Of a stretch of DNA of 9,795 nt, positions 5,258-9,795 are shown piece by piece. The notes beneath the pieces are model-generated. The model ran no database searches. It was not told the origin of the DNA and worked only from the letters and a program-made list of their open reading frames with translations. Positions within the stretch are counted from its first letter, which is position 1. Every line of letters starts with the position of its first letter. The DNA is from an uncultured Gammaproteobacteria bacterium (lineage in GTDB: Bacteria > Pseudomonadota > Gammaproteobacteria > Rariloculales > Rariloculaceae): positions 1-9,795 of the forward strand of contig CAMPKU010000175.1 of assembly GCA_946887385.1 (NCBI GenBank), written 5' to 3'. Both the position numbers and the translations under genes were made by a program.

Positions 5258-6562
5258 TCAGGCGCGCGGCGCCTCGCGCCGCAATGCGCGCGCCGCCAGC
5301 CCGAAGTGCAGCGCGGCGAGCAAGGTCGTGGCCGTGACGACGGCGAGCAACGCGTAACGCAGCGCGTCGGTGCCAAGCCGTGCGTCGAGCGCGTCGCTCA
5401 CGTAGCCCACGGCCACGGGGCCGAGCCCCATCGAGATGAGGTTCACCAGGAACACATAGAACGCCGCCGCCATCGCGCGCCGCTCGGGCCCGGCCAGGTT
5501 CTGCATCAGCGCGGCCACCGGCCCCAGGAAGGCGTGGCCCAAGAAGGCTCCCGCGAGCAGCGCCGCCACGGCGACGGCCGGGAATGGCGCGAGGTACAGC
5601 GCCAGCGTGGAGGGCACACTTGCGAGCAGCAACAGCACCGGCCAAAACGCATACCAGCGCTCGTCGCGCGTGCGCGCAACGATGGCGTCGGCCAAGTAGC
5701 CGCCGCAGAACACGCCGAGCCCGCCGCCGACGCCGTAGGCGAGGGCGAGCCAGCCGCCGGCCGTCGCGCTCGACATCTCGAACGTGCGCATGAAATAGGC
5801 CGGCAGCCAGAGTGCCGCGGCGAAGGCACCCGCGCCGTGTGCCGCGCCGCCGAGCGGAATGTGCCGCAGCGCCGGCCGCGACAGAAAATAGCGCAGCGTG
5901 TCGAGCAGCGCCGGCGCCGATCTGCGCACCGGCACGCCGTCGGACTGGCCGCGCGGCGGCTCGCGCAGCGTGAGCCGCACGAGCACCGCGAGCGCGACAC
6001 CGGGCAACCCGAGCCACACGAACGCCGCGCGCCAGCCGACGAGGTCGTTGAGCCAGCCGCCGCCGAGATAGCCCACCACGAAGCCGAGCGGAATGTAGAG
6101 GTACAGCACGCCGAACGCGAAGGCGCGGCGCTCGCGCGGGAAGTAGTCGGCGACGAGCGCTACGGACGGCGGTGAGCCGCCGGCCTCGCCCACGCCGACG
6201 AGCACTCGTGCGGCGAACAAGCTCACGGCGCCCGTCGCGAGGCTGCAGGCCGCCGTGAACGCGCTCCATAGCGCGAGCGCCCCCGCCAGCAGCGAGCGCC
6301 GCGAGCAGCGGTCCGCGAGCCACGCCACCGGCAATCCCAGCGTGGCGTAGAAAACGCCGAACGCCGCGCCGCCGAGCAGCCCGAGCGCCGTGTCGGAAAG
6401 CGCGAACTCCACTTTGATGGACTGCAACAGCACGGCGAACACATTGCGGTCCACCCAGCCCACGATGCCCACTACGACGAGCAGGCCGAGCACGTACGCC
6501 CGATAACGCGCCGACGCGCGCCACACCGGAGATGGCGAAACCTGCGGCGCGCTACCGTCCAT
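5258..6562 (-). CDS. Spinster-like major facilitator superfamily transporter
   Basis: A 434-aa, twelve-helix MFS carrier in the inner membrane. The first helix (about 22-46) holds the acidic-basic VDRN motif, and motif A is at 76-89 (GLPVAWLADRCSRR). GVGEAGGSPPSVALVAD (123-139) is the spinster-family signature, a group with known lysolipid and sphingolipid carriers in animals; bacterial substrates are mostly unassigned. The C-terminal bundle runs from about 225 to 430. The ATG at 6562 lies inside the ligase gene (11-nt overlap), with GAGG about nine nt upstream. The gene ends ten nt before the exporter, so all three should be co-transcribed. A lipid or acyl-type substrate would fit the ligase and ACP neighbours; import of an acid for activation or export of a product are both possible. 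Confidence 0.86.
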   Translation of the reverse strand: MDGSAPQVSPSPVWRASARYRAYVLGLLVVVGIVGWVDRNVFAVLLQSIKVEFALSDTALGLLGGAAFGVFYATLGLPVAWLADRCSRRSLLAGALALWSAFTAACSLATGAVSLFAARVLVGVGEAGGSPPSVALVADYFPRERRAFAFGVLYLYIPLGFVVGYLGGGWLNDLVGWRAAFVWLGLPGVALAVLVRLTLREPPRGQSDGVPVRRSAPALLDTLRYFLSRPALRHIPLGGAAHGAGAFAAALWLPAYFMRTFEMSSATAGGWLALAYGVGGGLGVFCGGYLADAIVARTRDERWYAFWPVLLLLASVPSTLALYLAPFPAVAVAALLAGAFLGHAFLGPVAALMQNLAGPERRAMAAAFYVFLVNLISMGLGPVAVGYVSDALDARLGTDALRYALLAVVTATTLLAALHFGLAARALRREAPRA

Positions 6563-8084
6563 GCTGTGCTGCCTCGCTCTGCAAATGCCGGCGCAACAAC
6601 TTGCCGTTCGGATCGCGCGGCAACGCGGTGGAATACGCGATGCGCCGCGGCAGCTTCATCGCCGACACGTGCTCGGCCAGAAAGCGCAGCAGCTCGTCCG
6701 TGAGCGCGGCGCCGGCACGGGCGCCCGGAGCGAGCTGCACGTGCGCCTCGGGCACCTCGCCGTACACCGCGTGCGGCGCGCCGACGACGGCGCAATCGGT
6801 GACGGCCGGATGGTCGAGCAGGACTTGCTCGATCTCCGCGGGATAGATGTTCATGCCCGACGAGATGATGAGCTCGGAGTCGCGACCGACAAGGTACAGA
6901 TAACCCGCTTCGTCGAGATAGCCGCGATCGCCGACGGTGACGTACTCGCCGCGCCGGCACTCGGCCGTCTTCACCGCGTCGCCGAGGTATTCGAAGCGGT
7001 CGCCCGTGTGCGGCGTGAGATAGACGGAACCGATCTCGCCGGGCCCAAGCTCGCGACCGTCGCCGTCGAGGATCTTTACCTGCGAGCCTGCGATCGGCCG
7101 GCCCACGGTGCCGGGGCGCTCGAGCCACTCGGAGGGGCTCACGATGCAGCCTTGCACCTCGGACGCGCCGTACGACTCCCAGATGATCGGCCCCCACCAC
7201 TTGAGCATGCGGCGCTTCACGTCGGGTGGGCACGGCGCCGCCCCGTGAATCACGAACCGCAGCGACGCCGTCGAGTAGCGGCGCCGCACACTCTCCGGAA
7301 GCTTCAGCAAGCGCACGAACATCGTCGGCACCATGAACGCCGTGGTGACGCCGCGTTCGTCGATCGTGCGCAGCAGCGTCTCGGCGTCCCAGCCGTCCAT
7401 GAGCACCACCACGTGCCCCATCTCCAGCGCCACGACGGCGCCGTCGAGCGGTGCTGCGTGATACAGCATCGACGACGTGAGATGCACGTGGCCGCTCTCG
7501 ATCTCGATGCCGAGCGAGCGATGCCAGGCGACGGTTTTCACGAGCGCTCGGTTCGCGCGCTCCAGCGGCAACCGCACGGCCTTCGGCACGCCCGTGGTGG
7601 CGGACGTGTAGGCCAGCACGCGGCCGGGCGCACGCGGCCGGGGCATGCGCGGCGCGTCGGCCGCGAAGCGCTGCAGCGGCACGAAGCCGGCCAGCTCGCC
7701 GAAGCCCACTGCCAGCCGCACGGCCACGCCGATCACGGCGAGCCGCCGCGCGCCGAGCCGGGGGTGCGCGAAGACCGCCTTGGCGCCGGAGTTCGCGAGG
7801 ATGTAGGCGATCTCGCGGTCCGCGAGGTGCCAGTTGACGGGCACTACGTACAAGCCCGCCGCAATTCCCGCCAGATGCACGGCGAGGTATTCCGCGCAGT
7901 TCGGCGCAACGATCGCGATTCGGTCGCCCGGCTCGAGCCCTGCCGCAACGAGCGCCCCGGCGGTTCGATTGACGAGATCCAACAGTTCCTCGCGCGTCCA
8001 TTCGCGGCCGCGAGGATCGATGACGGCCACGGACGCCGGCGAGCGATGGGCGAAGAACCGGAAACCGAACGCGCTCATGTTCAT
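6552..8084 (-). CDS. AMP-forming acyl-CoA/acyl-ACP ligase (ANL superfamily)
   Basis: A 510-aa enzyme that adenylates a carboxylic acid with ATP and passes it to a thiol (CoA or carrier-protein pantetheine). Visible motifs: P-loop A3 YTSATTGVPKAV (159-170), with Ala at two positions usually Gly; A5 WESYGASEV (302-310); A7 VGDRGYLDEAGYLYLVGRD (384-402) with ribose-binding Asp386; hinge and A8 SSGMNIYPAEIE (408-419); and A10 LPRDPNGKLLRR with catalytic Lys495. Full length for the family, with no signal peptide, so cytoplasmic. Substrate cannot be read from sequence; general architecture resembles medium/long-chain fatty-acid ligases. Two ATGs (8084 and 8078) fit the N-terminus and neither has a strong ribosome site. 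It is the first gene of the 1877-8084 operon, and its stop overlaps the MFS start. With an ACP downstream, an acyl-ACP synthetase role is attractive but inferred. Confidence 0.9.
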   Translation of the reverse strand: MNMSAFGFRFFAHRSPASVAVIDPRGREWTREELLDLVNRTAGALVAAGLEPGDRIAIVAPNCAEYLAVHLAGIAAGLYVVPVNWHLADREIAYILANSGAKAVFAHPRLGARRLAVIGVAVRLAVGFGELAGFVPLQRFAADAPRMPRPRAPGRVLAYTSATTGVPKAVRLPLERANRALVKTVAWHRSLGIEIESGHVHLTSSMLYHAAPLDGAVVALEMGHVVVLMDGWDAETLLRTIDERGVTTAFMVPTMFVRLLKLPESVRRRYSTASLRFVIHGAAPCPPDVKRRMLKWWGPIIWESYGASEVQGCIVSPSEWLERPGTVGRPIAGSQVKILDGDGRELGPGEIGSVYLTPHTGDRFEYLGDAVKTAECRRGEYVTVGDRGYLDEAGYLYLVGRDSELIISSGMNIYPAEIEQVLLDHPAVTDCAVVGAPHAVYGEVPEAHVQLAPGARAGAALTDELLRFLAEHVSAMKLPRRIAYSTALPRDPNGKLLRRHLQSEAAQHGR

Positions 8085-8117
8085 GGTGCAGTGACGCTAC
8101 GCGGCCGCGCGTTCGGC

Positions 8118-8137
8118 GCCGAGCAACGAACCTCGGC
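8118..8137. repeat. Palindrome in the divergent intergenic region
   Basis: GCCGAG (8118-8123) and CTCGGC (8132-8137) are perfect inverted arms with an 8-base spacer, 34 bases upstream of the ligase start. The spacing suits a dimeric regulator, but short GC-rich palindromes are common at this base composition. The 8085-8236 region holds no confident -35/-10 pair on either strand; GATACT at 8172-8177 is the only -10-like box for the plus strand. Confidence 0.3.
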
Positions 8138-8203
8138 AATGCGTGCAGATTTGGTGTTGCGGTCGCGGCGCGATACTGGCGTTAAGCACGAGAAATGCGG
8201 CTG

Positions 8204-8229
8204 GCGAACCGCGCGCCCGCGGTGTTCGC
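8204..8229 (+). promoter_or_regulatory. Hairpin just before the beta-lactamase-fold gene
   Basis: GCGAA (8204-8208) and CCGCG (8209-8213) pair with CGCGG (8218-8222) and TTCGC (8225-8229) around a CGCC loop, with a two-base bulge. It ends seven nt before the start codon and abuts the GAGG at 8232-8235, so it could limit ribosome access. It could also be a dyad binding site. Confidence 0.35.
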
Positions 8230-8236
8230 TTGAGGC

Positions 8237-9418
8237 ATGGAACAATGCGTTATAGAGCTCTTCGAGCCCGGCGGGCTCAGAGAGCGGCTCGAGACGAAGG
8301 TAACGGCCGGGCGCGTGGCGGTGGCGCTTGCCGCCGGCGGCCGCCGCGCCACGGCGAATATCGGCGGCGACGTTCATGCCGTGCCGATCGGATGCATCGC
8401 GAAGCTGCTCACGGCGTCGTTGGCGTGCAGATCCGTCGAGCGGGGGCACTTCGCGCTCGACACGAGCGTCGCGGAGCTCCTCGGCGTCGACCGCGGCACG
8501 CTGCGCGGCGTGACCGTGCGGCACTTGCTCGAGCATTCACACGGGCTCGACGACTCGTTGCTGGCGCCGCCGCGCGAGCGCCGCGGTTGCGCCGATTCCG
8601 ACGAGCTCGTCGCGCGGGTGGCGAAGCTCGAGCGTTGGGCCGCGCCCGGCGCCGTCTACAGCTACGGGAATGCCGGCGCTTGGCTCGTCGGCGCCGCGCT
8701 CGAGCGATTGCACGGCCGAACGCTCGCGGCGCTCGCGCGCGACGAGCTCCTGGCGCCGGTCGGCATCGCGGGCGCGTGGTCGCGCGCCGCGCCACGGCTA
8801 TGCGCGGCAACCGGCGCGGGGCTTTCGTTGACGGCCGAAGAGCTCGTTCGCTTCGGCTTGCACGCGCTCGAAGGCGCGAGCCTGCCCGCCACCGAGCCCG
8901 TGATGCCTCTGCCGGGCTGGCACCCGCTCGAGGTCGGCGTGTGCGTCGGTTGGAAACACGCGGGCGCAGGTTGGTTCGGCCATCAAGCGGCGTGGCCGCG
9001 CGCATCGAGCTTCTTGCGCGTGCAGCCGCAACGCAAGCTCGCGCTTGCCGTGGTGGCGCGTGAGCAGTCCGCCGCGATTGCCGCGATCGGCGTATTCGGC
9101 GCGGCGTTTCCCGAGCTGTTCGCACGGCGCTCGACGGCGCGGGTGGCGCCTGCGCCGGCCGGCGATGCGGCCGGGGTGTACGGGCAAGCAGCGCGCATCG
9201 TAGTGGTCGAGTCCACGCCGTCCGGACTACGCGCGGAGGCGTGGGAGCGCGACGAGCGCGGCCGGCCGCGCGGGCAGCCGGCGCGCGTCCAGCTCGTGCC
9301 CACGCACAGCATGCTCTTCGCGCAACCCGTGACCGAGCTGGTGCCGTACCTGCAGCGCGTCGGCTTCAAGGGCGCGTGGCTCTGGAATAGCCGCTCGGTG
9401 TTGCGGCGCGCCCGGTGA
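8237..9418 (+). CDS. Beta-lactamase-fold (class C/PBP-like) protein with Cys at the nucleophile position
   Basis: A 393-aa protein related to the beta-lactamase/serine hydrolase family (AmpC, D-alanyl peptidases, esterases and LovD-type acyltransferases). Landmarks: VPIGCIAKLLTA (49-60), where Cys53 stands in for Ser of SxxK with Lys56 kept; HLLEHSHGLDDS (96-107); YSYGNAG (141-147) giving the Tyr143-Gly-Asn145 motif; and FGHQAAWP (247-254) replacing the HxG/KTG motif. Residues about 305-393 form a C-terminal beta-rich extension. There is no signal peptide, so it should be cytoplasmic, unlike wall-acting relatives. The ATG at 8237 is the first in frame; GAGG ends one base before it, too close to be ideal. 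It is divergent from the ligase operon across 152 nt, so shared control is plausible. A thiol nucleophile could support acyl or peptidyl transfer or thioester hydrolysis; function not established. Confidence 0.78.
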   Translation: MEQCVIELFEPGGLRERLETKVTAGRVAVALAAGGRRATANIGGDVHAVPIGCIAKLLTASLACRSVERGHFALDTSVAELLGVDRGTLRGVTVRHLLEHSHGLDDSLLAPPRERRGCADSDELVARVAKLERWAAPGAVYSYGNAGAWLVGAALERLHGRTLAALARDELLAPVGIAGAWSRAAPRLCAATGAGLSLTAEELVRFGLHALEGASLPATEPVMPLPGWHPLEVGVCVGWKHAGAGWFGHQAAWPRASSFLRVQPQRKLALAVVAREQSAAIAAIGVFGAAFPELFARRSTARVAPAPAGDAAGVYGQAARIVVVESTPSGLRAEAWERDERGRPRGQPARVQLVPTHSMLFAQPVTELVPYLQRVGFKGAWLWNSRSVLRRAR

Positions 9419-9421
9419 TCA
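9416..9421. other. Shared TGATCA: adjoining convergent stop codons
   Basis: The plus-strand gene stops with TGA at 9416-9418, and the minus-strand gene with TGA at 9421-9419. Together they form the self-complementary TGATCA, with no base between the coding regions and no room for a terminator outside the genes. Confidence 0.85.
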
Positions 9422-9795
9422 CTCCGCAATGCGGCGATAGGCGCTCAAGCCCAACAGCAAACCGACGGCGCCGTCTTGCGGAGCGGCGAAGAACCCGATC
9501 GAGAGCTGGGGCACGGAGGAACGCAGCGCGAGGCGGCCCGCGCTGTCCAGCGATAGCTCCACACTCAGCGTGTTGAGCTTGTGCTCGCGCCCGATCTCGC
9601 AGACGAGCCTGCCGCTCGCATAGTGCGCGCGCAGCGTGCCGCCGCCGGGCCCGATGTACGTGCCGGCGAGCGCCGCCAGCTCGAAGCCGAACGGCTCGGC
9701 GTGGCGTTGCGGCGCGCGGCCTACCAGCTCCGCGGCCACCGTCGCGAGCACGAAGTCGCGCACGTGCGGTGCCACGGCATTGAGCGCCACGGCCA
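9419..9795 (-). CDS. C-terminal part of a probable second beta-lactamase-family protein (runs off the window)
   Basis: An open frame of about 125 codons on the minus strand, still open at the window edge; the first visible complete codons read AVALNAVAPH. This is like the strand after the HxG motif in beta-lactamase-family hydrolases (compare KLALAVVAREQ in the neighbour at 8237-9418). A helix (RDFVLATVAAELV) and then a beta-rich C-terminal extension follow (LAALAGTYIGPGGGTLRAHY...), starting with a YxG-type turn as in the neighbour's GVYGQAARIVV. The order of elements is the same in both proteins, suggesting paralogous or functionally paired genes in tail-to-tail orientation. The catalytic half lies outside the window, so the nucleophile is unknown. 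A GTG at 9790 is in frame but is internal, not the start. Confidence 0.6.
   Translation of the reverse strand, partial: AVALNAVAPHVRDFVLATVAAELVGRAPQRHAEPFGFELAALAGTYIGPGGGTLRAHYASGRLVCEIGREHKLNTLSVELSLDSAGRLALRSSVPQLSIGFFAAPQDGAVGLLLGLSAYRRIAE

Noticed and set aside
5248..5376. 43-residue N-terminal extension of the C39 exporter
   Set aside because: It lies wholly within the MFS coding region, is rich in Arg, Pro and Cys, and would precede the C39 domain unnecessarily; the ATG at 5247 puts the catalytic Cys at 26, near its position in CvaB.
6472..8139. 555-codon minus-strand frame overlapping the ligase and MFS in another frame
   Set aside because: Arg/Ala-rich translation without motifs; it is a frame shadow of the ligase.
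8151..8177. Sigma-70 promoter TTGGTG/GATACT for the beta-lactamase-fold gene
   Set aside because: Spacing of 15 and weak matches to both boxes; not better than chance in this composition.
6561..8255. Long plus-strand open frame (over 550 codons) opposite the ligase gene
   Set aside because: It is low-complexity, rich in Arg, His and Ala, and mirrors the codons of the ligase, which has all ANL motifs; a typical high-GC antisense shadow.
9788..9790. GTG at 9790 as the start of the right-edge gene
   Set aside because: The frame continues to the window edge with family-like residues, so this is an internal Val.

Overview
The window is about two-thirds G+C and almost entirely coding. A lipobox-bearing membrane-fusion protein, a colicin-V-type peptidase/ABC exporter and a secreted DUF922-like metalloprotease suggest a high-GC Gram-negative bacterium, probably a proteobacterium. 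No finer placement can be supported. There are no rRNA, tRNA, CRISPR or transposase genes.

Left edge (1-1080, minus strand): a TetR-family repressor overlaps the start of a YbhG/HlyD-like lipoprotein, as in regulator-plus-efflux operons. The lipoprotein frame hits a stop at 27-29, after about 40% of the usual length. The TetR promoter region (about 1083-1116) carries an AT-rich palindrome that looks like an autorepression operator. On the plus strand, 1219-1866 encodes an exported HExxH protein of the DUF922 type.

Centre (1877-8084, minus strand): seven genes run in one direction with overlaps or short gaps. In transcription order they are an AMP-forming acyl ligase, a spinster-like MFS transporter, a C39-peptidase ABC exporter, an acyl carrier protein, precursor peptide A, a 65-residue two-helix membrane protein (candidate immunity protein) and precursor peptide B. 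Both peptides have textbook double-glycine-type leaders, Gly/Ala-rich cores with GxxxG repeats, and the same C-terminal signature, YxxxEL[I/F]DYCF, with a single core cysteine. RNA hairpins flank the peptide A gene and may raise its expression over the upstream genes.

Right edge (8237-9795): a beta-lactamase-fold protein is transcribed divergently from the operon. It lacks an export signal and has Cys where the SxxK nucleophilic Ser should be. It converges stop-to-stop with the 3' end of a second gene that appears related.

Working model (inference): this is a two-peptide bacteriocin-like locus in which the ligase and ACP activate and carry an acyl group. A beta-lactamase-fold enzyme, comparable in principle to the LovD acyltransferase, might transfer it to the peptides before the C39 exporter removes the leaders and secretes them. 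The simpler alternative is an unmodified two-peptide bacteriocin next to a lipid-metabolism ligase/transporter pair. The sequence alone cannot separate these.
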